Source of the DNA: Kaistia defluvii
GTDB taxonomy: Bacteria; Pseudomonadota; Alphaproteobacteria; Rhizobiales; Kaistiaceae
Direction: 5' to 3'
Assembly (NCBI RefSeq): GCF_040548815.1
Contig: NZ_JBEPSM010000008.1
Location: 1-14,692 of the forward strand
DNA length: 14,692 nucleotides
Below are positions 6,965 through 14,692 of this stretch, one piece after another. Position numbers and translations under genes: made by a program. The notes below the pieces were generated by a model, which did no database searches, was not told where the DNA came from, and saw only the letters and a list, made by a program, of their open reading frames with translations. Numbering within the stretch: the first letter of the stretch is position 1; each line of letters starts with the position of its first letter.

Positions 6965-7662
6965 CCGATCGCCTCCTGCCCTGGCTTTGGGGCGCGACGG
7001 TGCTCGTGCTTGGCACGGGTCTCTATCTGGGCCTGTTCGTCGCGCCCGCCGACAATCTGCAGGGCGAGACCTACCGCATCATTTTCATCCACGTTCCGGC
7101 CGCCTGGCTCGCCATGTTCGGCTACGGCATGATGGCGGCCGCCGCGCTTGGTACGCTGATCTGGCGCCACCCGCTTGCCGATGTCGCGGCGAAGGCGACC
7201 GCACCGGTCGGCGCCGCCTTCACGCTGATGGCGCTGATCACCGGTTCGCTCTGGGGCAAGCCGATGTGGGGCACCTGGTGGGAGTGGGATGCCCGCATGA
7301 CCTCGGTGCTGATCCTGTTCCTGATGTATCTCGGCCTGATCGCGCTCTGGAACGCAATCGAGGATCCGATCAAGGGCGGCCGCGTCGCCGCCGTGCTGAT
7401 CCTCGTCGGCTCGGTCAATCTGCCGATCATCAAGTTTTCCGTCGATTGGTGGAACACGCTGCACCAGCCGGCCAGCGTGTTCCGGATGAGCGGTTCGACG
7501 ATCGATCCGAGCATGCTCTATCCGCTGCTGATCTCGGCCGTCGGCGCGACGCTGCTTTTCCTCAGCCTCAGCCTGATGGCGATGCGCAACGAGATCCTGC
7601 GCCGGCGCATCCGCGCGCTGCGCCTCGTCGCTGCGGCAAGTCCGGTGGGAGCCGCGGCATGA
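6919..7662 (+). CDS. ccmC: Heme exporter protein CcmC (cytochrome c biogenesis)
   Basis: Integral inner-membrane protein that holds heme at the periplasmic face and passes it to CcmE during cytochrome c maturation (system I). The 247-residue length is normal. Six membrane helices are visible. The heme-handling tryptophan-rich motif WGTWWEWDARMTS is at 117-129. The conserved histidines are His58 in IFIHVPAAW and His182 in WNTLHQPASVF. The ATG at 6919 gives the family N-terminus (MAIIDLANPTRF). A longer reading from 6790 begins inside the terminator and is rejected. ccmD overlaps by ATGA. In related genomes ccmA and ccmB normally come directly before ccmC. Here the arabinoside operon lies there instead. 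Confidence 0.96.
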   Translation: MAIIDLANPTRFMSLTDRLLPWLWGATVLVLGTGLYLGLFVAPADNLQGETYRIIFIHVPAAWLAMFGYGMMAAAALGTLIWRHPLADVAAKATAPVGAAFTLMALITGSLWGKPMWGTWWEWDARMTSVLILFLMYLGLIALWNAIEDPIKGGRVAAVLILVGSVNLPIIKFSVDWWNTLHQPASVFRMSGSTIDPSMLYPLLISAVGATLLFLSLSLMAMRNEILRRRIRALRLVAAASPVGAAA

Positions 7663-7859
7663 TCGAGTCCCTCGGGCCGCATTCCGGCTTCATCCTCGCG
7701 GCCTATGCGGCCAGCGTGATCATCGTGCTCGCCGTGCTGGGCTGGATCCTGGCCGATGGCATGCTTCTGCGCCGGCAGATGCGGGATCTCGAGGCGCGCG
7801 GCATCCGTCGGCGCTCCGCTCGCAAGGCGGCCACCGCGAACGCCAAAGCCTCGTCATGA
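7659..7859 (+). CDS. ccmD: Heme exporter protein CcmD
   Basis: Small inner-membrane subunit that helps release heme-loaded CcmE from the CcmABC complex. The 66 residues form one membrane helix (about 11-33) followed by a very basic cytoplasmic tail. Family members are also short, with one helix and a charged tail. The segment SGFILAAYAASV resembles the conserved CcmD pattern of a Tyr or Trp within the helix start. ATGA overlaps join it to ccmC (7659-7662) and to ccmG (7856-7859), so all three are translationally coupled. Confidence 0.9.
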   Translation: MIESLGPHSGFILAAYAASVIIVLAVLGWILADGMLLRRQMRDLEARGIRRRSARKAATANAKASS

Positions 7860-8437
7860 CCTCAACCGAGGTGAAGCCCGCGCGCTCGCTCGGACGACGG
7901 CTTGCCATTGCCGCGCCGATCGCCGCCTTTGCGGCGCTTGCCGTGATCTTCGTCATCCGGCTGGAGCAGGGCGGCGACCCGTCGCTGATCCCCTCGGCGC
8001 TGATCGGTCGCGCCGCACCGGCCACTGTCCTGCCACCACTGGAAGGGCTCGACCGTCCCGGTATCGATACCGCCGATCTCGCCGGCAAGGTCACGCTGGT
8101 GAACATTTGGGCGTCGTGGTGCGTGCCGTGCCGCGAGGAACATCCGATCCTCGAAAAGCTGGCCACCGACGGCCGGATCAACCTGGTCGGCATCAACTAC
8201 AAGGACAAGCCGGCCAATGCGCGCGGCTTTCTTGGCCAGATGGGCAATCCCTATGCCGCCGTCGGCGTCGACGAAAAGGGCCGCAGTTCCATCGACTGGG
8301 GCGTCTATGGCGTGCCCGAAACCTTCCTGGTCGGCCGCGACGGCAAGATCCGCTTCAAGTTCGTGGGGCCGCTCAGCGATGAGAGCCTGTCCTCCGTGCT
8401 GATGCCGGAGATCGAAAAGGCGCTGGCCGCGTCCTGA
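7856..8437 (+). CDS. ccmG: Thiol:disulfide interchange protein CcmG/DsbE
   Basis: Membrane-anchored periplasmic thioredoxin-like reductase that keeps apocytochrome c (or CcmH) thiols reduced for heme attachment. The protein has 193 residues, with an uncleaved N-terminal anchor at about 14-35 and a thioredoxin fold at about 50-190. The active site is WCVPC (Cys89 and Cys92). The cis-proline lies in GVPETFLVG (Pro154), and both the GVPE and the preceding acidic insert are typical of CcmG. It overlaps ccmD by ATGA and ends the block. The next gene is convergent. ccmA, ccmB, ccmE, ccmF and ccmH are not in the window. Confidence 0.95.
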   Translation: MTSTEVKPARSLGRRLAIAAPIAAFAALAVIFVIRLEQGGDPSLIPSALIGRAAPATVLPPLEGLDRPGIDTADLAGKVTLVNIWASWCVPCREEHPILEKLATDGRINLVGINYKDKPANARGFLGQMGNPYAAVGVDEKGRSSIDWGVYGVPETFLVGRDGKIRFKFVGPLSDESLSSVLMPEIEKALAAS

Positions 8438-8463
8438 TCGGCGCGCCTTGCTTGCCTCGCTCT

Positions 8464-8483
8464 CTCCTGTCGTGACGACGGAG
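8464..8483. terminator. Weak hairpin between convergent genes
   Basis: CTCC and GTCG (8464-8472, one bulged T) pair with CGAC and GGAG (8476-8483) around the loop TGA. It lies midway between the ends of ccmG and the SorC regulator gene. There is no T tract, so termination may depend on Rho. Confidence 0.3.
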
Positions 8484-8487
8484 GCGA

Positions 8488-9465
8488 TCAGCTGGTCGCG
8501 GCGTTTCCAAGCTCGACGATGCCGGCTGCCGTCGGCAGATCCGTGAAGAGGTGGGTGGCATAGCCACCTTGCAGCGCGGCCGCCATGCCGACGATCTTCT
8601 CGGCGCCGCTGGAAACCAGGATGCCGGTTGAAAGCCCCCGGATCTTGTCCGGCGTCAGGCCGATCATCCGCTCGTCCAGGCGGCCGGGCAGGTGGTTGCC
8701 CGCCTTGTCGATGAAGCGGCTGCAGATCAGGCCAACCGCGCCGCGCGCCCGATAGTCGGCGAGATCCTCAGGCCCGGCGATCCCGCTGGTCACGATATGG
8801 CTGTCGATCTCGCAGGAGCCGACGGCGAACAGCGCCTTGTTGATGTGATCGAGCTCGCAGAGCTGGGCGGCGATGACGCTTTCCCGCTGCAAGGCTTCTG
8901 CCATCGCCGCGCTGGAGACGATCGCCGGCACATGCAGGTTGACGCATCGGCCGCCAAAGGCGGCGGCGATGCGCGAGGCGCAGCTTTCGGAATCGAAGCC
9001 ATAGGGCGAATTGACCGCGCCGACCATCTGCACGACCGTCAGGTCGGGGACGGCCCGCCGGGTGACATGCTCCGACAGCGTGAAGACGGTCTGGCCCCAG
9101 GCCACGCCGAGCGTATCGCCGGGCTCCAGCAGATCGGGCAGGCAGCGCGCCGCAAGAAGGGCTGCCCGCTCCAGCGAGAACGTGTCGCCGGGCGCGATCT
9201 GCACATCCGCCAGGCCGTAGCGCTCCTGGAGCGTGCGGGCATAGCGGTGGCGGGCAAAGCTCTTGGGGTCGAGCCGCACCTCTACGATGTCCCGTTCGCG
9301 CGCCTGCTGCAGATAGCCGACGATCGAGCTGCGTGAGACGCCGAGCGTTTCGGCGATCTCGCTCTGGTTCCGGTCTTCGTAATAATAGAGCCAGGCCGCC
9401 TCGAGGATCAGATCGTCCGGAAGCCGCGGCGTGCGCCCGGTCGGCTGCGTCTTTTTCGGTGGCAA
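8488..9465 (-). CDS. SorC/DeoR-type sugar-binding transcriptional regulator
   Basis: Predicted local regulator of the adjacent ABC transporter operon. The helix-turn-helix is at about residues 34-56 (QSEIAETLGVSRSSIVGYLQ), and the SorC effector domain fills about 70-320. The 325-residue length is normal. The start is a TTG at 9463-9465: AAGGAAG (9472-9478) lies 6 nt upstream, and there is no internal Met before about residue 147. SorC-type effector domains bind phosphorylated sugars in characterised members (CggR, DeoR, SorC), supporting a sugar-phosphate substrate for the neighbouring transporter. It is the last gene of the operon, 52 nt after the permease. The candidate operator lies upstream of the first gene, which would give autoregulation. 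Confidence 0.92.
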   Translation of the reverse strand: MPPKKTQPTGRTPRLPDDLILEAAWLYYYEDRNQSEIAETLGVSRSSIVGYLQQARERDIVEVRLDPKSFARHRYARTLQERYGLADVQIAPGDTFSLERAALLAARCLPDLLEPGDTLGVAWGQTVFTLSEHVTRRAVPDLTVVQMVGAVNSPYGFDSESCASRIAAAFGGRCVNLHVPAIVSSAAMAEALQRESVIAAQLCELDHINKALFAVGSCEIDSHIVTSGIAGPEDLADYRARGAVGLICSRFIDKAGNHLPGRLDERMIGLTPDKIRGLSTGILVSSGAEKIVGMAAALQGGYATHLFTDLPTAAGIVELGNAATS

Positions 9466-9517
9466 GGCTGGCTTCCTTCAGCGCGGTTCGTCGCCCGAGT
9501 ATGCCCGACAGGATCGG

Positions 9518-11215
9518 TCAAACCAGGGCCTCCTCGTTCTTCCCCATGAATGTGAAGAGAACAAGAAGCGGCAGGAAGGTCAGCAGGATGAGGACGCTGC
9601 CCAGAGCCGAGGCGACGCCGAAATTGCCGTTCACCACCTCGTTGAAGATCTCGATGCTGACGGTCGCGGTCGAGCCCGATTGTAGGATCAGCGTGGCGCT
9701 CAATTCGCGGATCGTGTTCGACCAGGTCAGCAGCACGCCGGAAAGGATCGCCATCGAGAGCAGCGGCACCGTCACCTTGACGAAGGTCATTGCCGGCCCG
9801 GCGCCGAGATTGACCGACGCTTCCTCGGTATCGCGCGACAATTGCTGCAGCGAGCTGGCGGAAGAGCGCACCGAGAAGGGCAGGCGACGGATGAAATAGG
9901 CCATGATCAGGATCAGCGCCGTGCCCGTCAGGGCGAAGGGCGGATGATGGTAGGTCACGACCAGGCCGACGCCGAGCACGATGCCGGGCACCGCATAGGA
10001 GAACATCACGATGGTGTCGAGCAGCGCCCCGATCCGTCCCGGCCGACGGACGATGATATAGGCGATGAGCGTGCCGACCACGGCGCAGGCGAGCGTCGCC
10101 GTGCTGGTGAACAGGATCGTGTTCCATAGCGGGCGGGAGATCGTCCCCGCGATGCGGCGGTAGTTTTCGAGGCTGAGCTGCGCCGTCAGCACTGGCCCGT
10201 TCGCCTTCAGGAACGACGAGACGACGATGTTCACGAGCGGCAGGATGGCGATCGCCATCAAGCTGTAGACATAGGCCGCCGCCGCGAGGCGCTTCGCCGG
10301 GGTCGGCTCCTGCATGGTGAGCGGACGGATCGCCGATGTCGCGTGCGAGAACCGCGCCGACAGCCAGCGCTGCAGCAGCAGCGCTCCCGTCGTCACCGCG
10401 AGCAGCAGCACGGAAAGCGTGCTCGCCAGCACCGGCTGGCCGCCGAAATCATTGACGAACTCGCCATAGATCAGCAGCGGCAGGACGCGGAACTTCTCGC
10501 CGAGGATCAGCGGCGTGCCGAGATCGGTGAAGGCGGCGACGAAGACGAGCAGGCCCGCCGTGGTGATCGACGGCAGAAGGAGGGGCGCGATCACCTTGAC
10601 GAAGGTGGCGAACTCGCCGGAGCCGAGATTGCGCGCCGCGTCCTCGACGCTCTGGTCGATCGACTTGAGGCCGGAGGAAACCAGCAGGAAGACGAACGGA
10701 AAGAACTGCAGCGTGAAGACGAAGATGATGCCGGGGGCGCCATAAATCGACGGCAGCGGAATGCCGTACTCCCCAAAGAACCGCGTCAGCACGCCGCTGC
10801 GGCCAAGCAGGATCACCCAGGAATAGGAGCCGATGAAGGGCGGCGACACGAAGGTCAGCACGACGATCGTCTTGATCAGGCTGCGCGCCCAGATGTTGTA
10901 GCGGCTGACGAAATAAGCGGCGGGAATGCCGACCAGAAGCGCCAGCGCGGTCGCGCTCAGGCTGACGATGAACGAGTTGATCAGCGAGCGGTAATAATAC
11001 GGCTCGGAGAAGAACATGGCGTAATTCTCGAAGACGCTCTTCCCCGCCTCCGTGCCGGAAAAGCTGAGGCCGATGATGTTGTAGACCGGCAGCAACAGCA
11101 GCAAAGTTGTGATAACGAGGGCGCCCAAGGTGACGAGCGGCCAGAAATCGAACAGACGGCCAATCGCGGCCTGCATCCGGCCGGGCGCGTTTGGCGAGGT
11201 CGAGAGCATCGTCAT
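9518..11215 (-). CDS. Fused ABC transporter permease (FbpB/AfuB type)
   Basis: Inner-membrane channel made of two fused BPD_transp_1-type halves, 565 residues and about 12 helices. Each half has an EAA loop for the ATPase: about 191-212 (EDAARNLGSGEFATFVKVIA) and about 464-485 (EEASVNLGAGPAMTFVKVTV). The linker between halves is at about 285-312. The ATG at 11213-11215 is used because it overlaps the ATPase stop as ATGA and follows GAGG. A longer upstream reading lies inside the ATPase gene. Fused permeases occur in ferric-iron transporters and in the hexose-phosphate transporter AfuABC. Sequence alone does not fix the substrate. Confidence 0.93.
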   Translation of the reverse strand: MTMLSTSPNAPGRMQAAIGRLFDFWPLVTLGALVITTLLLLLPVYNIIGLSFSGTEAGKSVFENYAMFFSEPYYYRSLINSFIVSLSATALALLVGIPAAYFVSRYNIWARSLIKTIVVLTFVSPPFIGSYSWVILLGRSGVLTRFFGEYGIPLPSIYGAPGIIFVFTLQFFPFVFLLVSSGLKSIDQSVEDAARNLGSGEFATFVKVIAPLLLPSITTAGLLVFVAAFTDLGTPLILGEKFRVLPLLIYGEFVNDFGGQPVLASTLSVLLLAVTTGALLLQRWLSARFSHATSAIRPLTMQEPTPAKRLAAAAYVYSLMAIAILPLVNIVVSSFLKANGPVLTAQLSLENYRRIAGTISRPLWNTILFTSTATLACAVVGTLIAYIIVRRPGRIGALLDTIVMFSYAVPGIVLGVGLVVTYHHPPFALTGTALILIMAYFIRRLPFSVRSSASSLQQLSRDTEEASVNLGAGPAMTFVKVTVPLLSMAILSGVLLTWSNTIRELSATLILQSGSTATVSIEIFNEVVNGNFGVASALGSVLILLTFLPLLVLFTFMGKNEEALV

Positions 11216-12300
11216 GCGCGTGCCTCGGGCTTGAAGGTACGAACCGCCTGGAGCGGCACATCGAGGCGGAGCTGGCTGCCGGCTTCCGGCATGTCCATGC
11301 CGCGCCGCCCCTGCAGCGAGACGGTGATCGGCTTGTCGGCGCCGATCTCGACCAGCAGCTTCACCGTGCCGCCCAGGAACTGGATGTCGGTGACCCTGCC
11401 GCCAATGCCGGTCTCCCGCGCGCCTTCGGAGGGGGCGAGATCCATGTCCTGCGGCCGGATCGAGACCAGGCATGGTTGGCCGGCCGCGTCGACGCCGCCC
11501 ATGCCGCGCACGCGGTGGCCGCCGGGAAGCTCGATCAGGCTGCTGCCATCGGCGTCGCGGGCTATGACCGTTCCCGGCAGCAGATTGTTCTCGCCGATGA
11601 AGCCGGCGACGAACAGCGTCTTCGGCTCGGCATAGATCTTGTGGGGCACGTCGAGCTGCTCGATCCGGCCCCGGCTCATCACCGCGATCCGGTCCGACAT
11701 CAGCAGGGCTTCTTCCTGGTCATGCGTCACATAGATGGTGGTGATGCCGATCTGGCGCTGCAGGCTGCGGATCTCGCTCCGGAGATGGATGCGCATTTCG
11801 GTGTCGAGATTGGAGAGCGGCTCGTCCATCAGCAGGACGTCCGGCTGGATGACCATGGCGCGCGCCAGCACGACGCGCTGCTGCTGGCCGCCCGAGAGTT
11901 CGCGCGGCCGCCGATGGGCGAGATGGTCGAGCCGTACCAGCTCGAGCATGCGCCTCACCTCGCGATCAATCTCGGCCTTGCCGCGCCGCCGGGCGCGCAG
12001 CCCGTAGGCGACGTTGTCGAAGACGGTAAGATGCGGAAAGATCGCGTAGTTCTGGAACACCATGCCGGTATTGCGCTGATGCGGCGGCACGTCGTCGATG
12101 ATTTTGCCGTCGAAGCGGATGTTGCCGGATGTCTGGCGCATGAAGCCGGCCACCATCCGCAGCAGGGTCGTCTTGCCGCAGCCGCTGGAGCCGAGCAGCG
12201 TGAAGAACTCGCCCTTGGCAATGTCGAAGCTGACATTGTCGACGGCGATCGAGTCGCCGAAGCGCTTGGTGACGGAATCGATCGAGACGGAGGTTGTCAT
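11212..12300 (-). CDS. ABC transporter ATPase (FbpC/PotA type)
   Basis: Cytoplasmic ATPase that drives the fused permease. It has 362 residues: Walker A GSSGCGKT at 37-44, Q-loop Gln83 (VFQNYAIFPH), signature LSGGQ at 135-139, Walker B LLMDE at 156-160, H-loop His193 (VTHDQEEAL) and a TOBE-type regulatory domain at about 240-355. All catalytic motifs are intact. The ATG at 12298-12300 is preferred, with AGGA 9 nt upstream. An in-frame ATG at 12333 adds 11 residues without a ribosome-binding site. The gene overlaps the permease by ATGA. It is not the CUT1 sugar type expected to serve the arabinoside permeases, but shared use cannot be excluded. Confidence 0.95.
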   Translation of the reverse strand: MTTSVSIDSVTKRFGDSIAVDNVSFDIAKGEFFTLLGSSGCGKTTLLRMVAGFMRQTSGNIRFDGKIIDDVPPHQRNTGMVFQNYAIFPHLTVFDNVAYGLRARRRGKAEIDREVRRMLELVRLDHLAHRRPRELSGGQQQRVVLARAMVIQPDVLLMDEPLSNLDTEMRIHLRSEIRSLQRQIGITTIYVTHDQEEALLMSDRIAVMSRGRIEQLDVPHKIYAEPKTLFVAGFIGENNLLPGTVIARDADGSSLIELPGGHRVRGMGGVDAAGQPCLVSIRPQDMDLAPSEGARETGIGGRVTDIQFLGGTVKLLVEIGADKPITVSLQGRRGMDMPEAGSQLRLDVPLQAVRTFKPEARA

Positions 12301-12335
12301 CTTCGCGCATCCTGATTGCGTGAGCGGCCGCATCC

Positions 12336-12352
12336 CGCGCGCGGTGCGCGCG
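12336..12352 (-). promoter_or_regulatory. GC hairpin between binding-protein and ATPase genes
   Basis: CGCGCGC at 12336-12342 pairs with GCGCGCG at 12346-12352 around a 3-nt loop. There is no T tract. It lies in the 108-nt gap after the binding-protein gene and may protect the upstream part of the message, so that more binding protein is made than ATPase or permease. Confidence 0.4.
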
Positions 12353-12408
12353 AGCTGGAATCGGAGAAGTTGCGGCGGACCGGCGACGCGGCCCGCCCTC
12401 TCGCGGCG

Positions 12409-13422
12409 TTATTGGGTCTTGACGATGATCTTCTGCATCCGGGCCAGGATGTCGCCGCGTTCGGCGCTCGCCCAGTCGCTGTCATAGTCGATGATCTTGA
12501 TCTCGCTCAGCGGCTTCATCCGGGGATGGTTCTGCACGCCCTGGCGCGTCGGGCGACGGCCGGGGAAATGCTCGACCAGCTTCCGCTGCGCTTCCTCGGA
12601 GAGGATATAGTCGGCGAACAGCTTGGCGGCGTTCGGATTGGGCGGGCCCTTGACGATGAACATGCCTTCCGGCTGCGCCAGCGTGCCGTCTTCGGGATAG
12701 ATGATGTCGGCGGTGTTGGCGAGAACGTAGTTGAACGCCGCCTCCTCATAGGTGACGCCGATCGGATATTCGCCGCGCCCGACCTGCTGGAAGACGAGGC
12801 TCGATTTCAGCACGATGTTGGTGTTGGCCGTCATCGCCTCGACAAGCTTCCAGGCCTCGTCGCCGCGGCCATAGATCATCAGCCAGGTGTTGAGCGCCGC
12901 CAGCGACGAGCTCGACTTGGACGGGTCGGCATGGACGATCTTGCCCTGCCATTTCGGGTCGGCCAGATCGCTCCACTTCTTCGGCGCGTCTTCGGGCTTC
13001 ACTTGCTCGCGATTGGCCATCAGCACCATCAGGCTGGCGGCGAAGGGCGTGTTGTAGCCCTTCTTGTCGATCATCGCCGGCTCGATATGGGCGAGCTCGG
13101 GCGACTGATATGCTTCGAACAGTTCGGGGGCCGAGGCGCCCGTATCGGCGAAGCCGCCCCAGAGCACGTCGGAGCCGGGCCGGTCCTTTTCGGCGCGGAT
13201 GCGGTTCAGCAGTTCGCCCGTGCCCGCCTTCACCGTCGTGACCTGGATGCCGTATTTCTTGCCGAATTCCTGGGTGAAGTAGTCCACCATTTCGGAAGGA
13301 TGGGACGCGTAAACGACCAGTTCCTTTTCGGGCTCGCCACTGGCGGCCATCGCGCCTGCCGTGCTCGCAAGGAACGCCACGCCCGCCGCGGTGACCGCCT
13401 TATTCCAGATTGCCGATGTCAT
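12409..13422 (-). CDS. ABC transporter periplasmic binding protein (FbpA/AfuA-like)
   Basis: Periplasmic receptor and first gene of the minus-strand operon. The ATG at 13420-13422 is chosen: GGGAGGA (13427-13433) lies 4 nt upstream and a signal peptide follows (MTSAIWNKAV, hydrophobic core, probable cleavage after AMA at residue 26). The mature protein starts with ELVVYASHPSEMVDYF, the usual opening of the ferric-binding/AfuA superfamily. The total is 337 residues. Iron-binding members carry adjacent tyrosines late in the protein. Here the matching region reads GEYPIGVTYEEAAFNYV, without a Tyr pair. A label of iron transporter is therefore doubtful, and an organic phosphate, phosphonate or phosphorylated sugar is at least as likely. 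Family placement is confident; the substrate is not. Confidence 0.9.
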   Translation of the reverse strand: MTSAIWNKAVTAAGVAFLASTAGAMAASGEPEKELVVYASHPSEMVDYFTQEFGKKYGIQVTTVKAGTGELLNRIRAEKDRPGSDVLWGGFADTGASAPELFEAYQSPELAHIEPAMIDKKGYNTPFAASLMVLMANREQVKPEDAPKKWSDLADPKWQGKIVHADPSKSSSSLAALNTWLMIYGRGDEAWKLVEAMTANTNIVLKSSLVFQQVGRGEYPIGVTYEEAAFNYVLANTADIIYPEDGTLAQPEGMFIVKGPPNPNAAKLFADYILSEEAQRKLVEHFPGRRPTRQGVQNHPRMKPLSEIKIIDYDSDWASAERGDILARMQKIIVKTQ

Positions 13423-13564
13423 TTCGTCCTCCCAGACCAATGAGCCGGCAAAGGGCCGGCCGTGCCGGATCTCCGCCCGGCAAAGCAATCCTACCGGCTC
13501 ATTGACACATGTCAAATCATGGTGACATTTGTTTGTCGAATTAAACGCGGGAGCCAAGGCGACG
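13423..13564. promoter_or_regulatory. Divergent control region with inverted-repeat operators
   Basis: On the minus strand, TTGACA (13515-13510) and TAGGAT (13493-13488) with a 16-nt spacer form a good promoter for the transporter operon. An 11-bp perfect inverted repeat, CAATGAGCCGG (13438-13448) and CCGGCTCATTG (13494-13504), places one arm across that spacer and the other in the leader, centres about 56 bp apart. A second dyad, TTGACA-CA-TGTCAA (13502-13515), offers TTGACA on both strands. A hairpin GCCGGC-N5-GCCGGC is at 13444-13460. No convincing -10 for the phosphatase was found. The likely binder is the SorC regulator. Confidence 0.6.
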
Positions 13565-14341
13565 ATGCGGGACCAATTGATTGAGCTAGCCGAGGCGGCG
13601 GGACGGATCGGGCTCTCCTATTTTCGCGGCGCCGGGGCCGAGCCGGGCGTCGAGGAGAAGGGCCATCTCGACCTCGTCACCCAGGCCGATCGGGAGGTCG
13701 AGGCATATCTGTTCGCCGAGTTGCAGCGCCTGTTCCCGGAGGACGGCATTTGCGGCGAGGAAGGTTCGGTCCTCCGCCCGGATGCGCCGCGGCAATGGGT
13801 GCTCGATCCGATCGACGGCACGTTCAACTTCGTTCGCGGCATGGACCCCTGGGCGGTTTCGATCGGCCTGTTCGAGAATGGCGCGCCGGTTTTCGGCGTG
13901 ATCCATGCCCCGGCAAGGGGGGAGACGCTATCCGGGGGGCGCGATGTCGAGGTGCTGTTGAACGGCCAGCCCCTGCCGCCTTTGCCGCGGCTCGATCGCA
14001 GCCGTGGCGTGATCGCCGTCGGGTTCAGCACGGATACGCCGCTCGACAAGGAACTTGCCGCGATCCGGGGGATCGTCGGCGATCTCAAGATGACCTATCG
14101 CCATTGCGGCTCGACGACCGCTGCCTTTCTGATGCTGGCGGCGGGGCAGGTGGATGCCTGCCTCGGCTTTGGGGTGCGGAGCTGGGATGTGATGGCCGCC
14201 CTGCCGGTGATCGAGCGGCTGGGCGGCGTGTCGACGATCGACTGGAGCGTCTCCGATTTGATGCATAAGTTCGACTACGTGGCGGGCTCGCCCGAGGCGG
14301 TGGCGCTGGCGCGGCCGCTCCTTGATTGGCGCCCTGCCTGA
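13565..14341 (+). CDS. Inositol-monophosphatase-family phosphatase
   Basis: Mg2+-dependent phosphatase of the IMPase/FBPase/HisN/CysQ fold, expected to act in the cytoplasm. It has 258 residues. Metal-site motifs are present in order: CGEEG at 64-67 region (Glu65/Glu66), DPIDGTFNF at 81-89 (Asp81, Asp84) and SWDVMAALPV at 207-216 (Asp208). The ATG at 13565 has AAGG 5 nt upstream. A TTG at 13529 would add 12 residues within the operator region and is rejected. Possible substrates are inositol phosphates, sugar phosphates, histidinol phosphate or PAP; the motifs do not separate these. Its divergence from an ABC operon with a SorC regulator favours a sugar or polyol phosphate. A strong terminator follows directly. 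Confidence 0.9.
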   Translation: MRDQLIELAEAAGRIGLSYFRGAGAEPGVEEKGHLDLVTQADREVEAYLFAELQRLFPEDGICGEEGSVLRPDAPRQWVLDPIDGTFNFVRGMDPWAVSIGLFENGAPVFGVIHAPARGETLSGGRDVEVLLNGQPLPPLPRLDRSRGVIAVGFSTDTPLDKELAAIRGIVGDLKMTYRHCGSTTAAFLMLAAGQVDACLGFGVRSWDVMAALPVIERLGGVSTIDWSVSDLMHKFDYVAGSPEAVALARPLLDWRPA

Positions 14342-14354
14342 ACGAATCGTCGCC

Positions 14355-14692
<338 letters not shown>

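Noticed and set aside
10343..11635. Long plus-strand open frame opposite the permease and ATPase genes
   Set aside because: It is a shadow rich in Arg, Gln and Asp, with no motif. The minus-strand genes contain EAA loops and ABC motifs.
12316..13443. Long plus-strand open frame opposite the binding protein
   Set aside because: The minus-strand frame has a signal peptide, ribosome-binding site and superfamily start motif. The plus frame has none.

Overview
The window is about 65-70% G+C by eye. It shows alphaproteobacterial habits: ATGA start/stop overlaps, a ccmC-ccmD-ccmG block, CUT1 sugar importers and GntR/SorC regulators. A member of the Hyphomicrobiales (Rhizobiales) is the most likely source. 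The genus cannot be read from the sequence alone. No rRNA, tRNA, CRISPR array, insertion sequence or phage gene was seen.

Layout. (1) Positions 1-911 have no supportable gene. They hold a bidirectional terminator at 79-116, a 23-bp direct repeat (212-234 and 327-349) and two palindromes. (2) Positions 912-6744 are an arabinoside-use locus. A GntR/FCD repressor on the minus strand faces a plus-strand operon of a periplasmic sugar-binding protein, two CUT1 permeases and an intracellular GH51 alpha-L-arabinofuranosidase. This is the same gene set as the B. subtilis AraN-AraP-AraQ-AbfA system and, like it, has no ATPase gene of its own. A strong terminator follows at 6773-6807. (3) Positions 6919-8437 hold ccmC, ccmD and ccmG for cytochrome c maturation, tightly overlapped, with no ccmA or ccmB upstream. 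(4) Positions 8488-13422 are a minus-strand operon of a periplasmic binding protein, an ABC ATPase, a fused 12-helix permease and a SorC-family regulator. (5) An inositol-monophosphatase-fold phosphatase (13565-14341) is divergent from that operon and shares a 142-bp control region with it. (6) Positions 14342-14692 hold a 16-bp-stem terminator, a (TC)19 microsatellite and a short region with a palindrome and a DnaA-box-like word, with no gene.

How the parts work together. The first locus should import arabino-oligosaccharides and release arabinose in the cytoplasm, under a GntR repressor whose likely operator covers the start of transcription. The second locus is the most interesting. Its transporter belongs to the group usually labelled iron(III) transporters, but the binding protein lacks the tyrosine pair of ferric-binding proteins. 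SorC regulators normally sense phosphorylated sugars, and a sugar or inositol phosphatase sits next door. Together these suggest a dedicated import-and-dephosphorylation system for a phosphorylated organic compound, comparable to the hexose-phosphate transporter AfuABC. The substrate is inferred, not shown.
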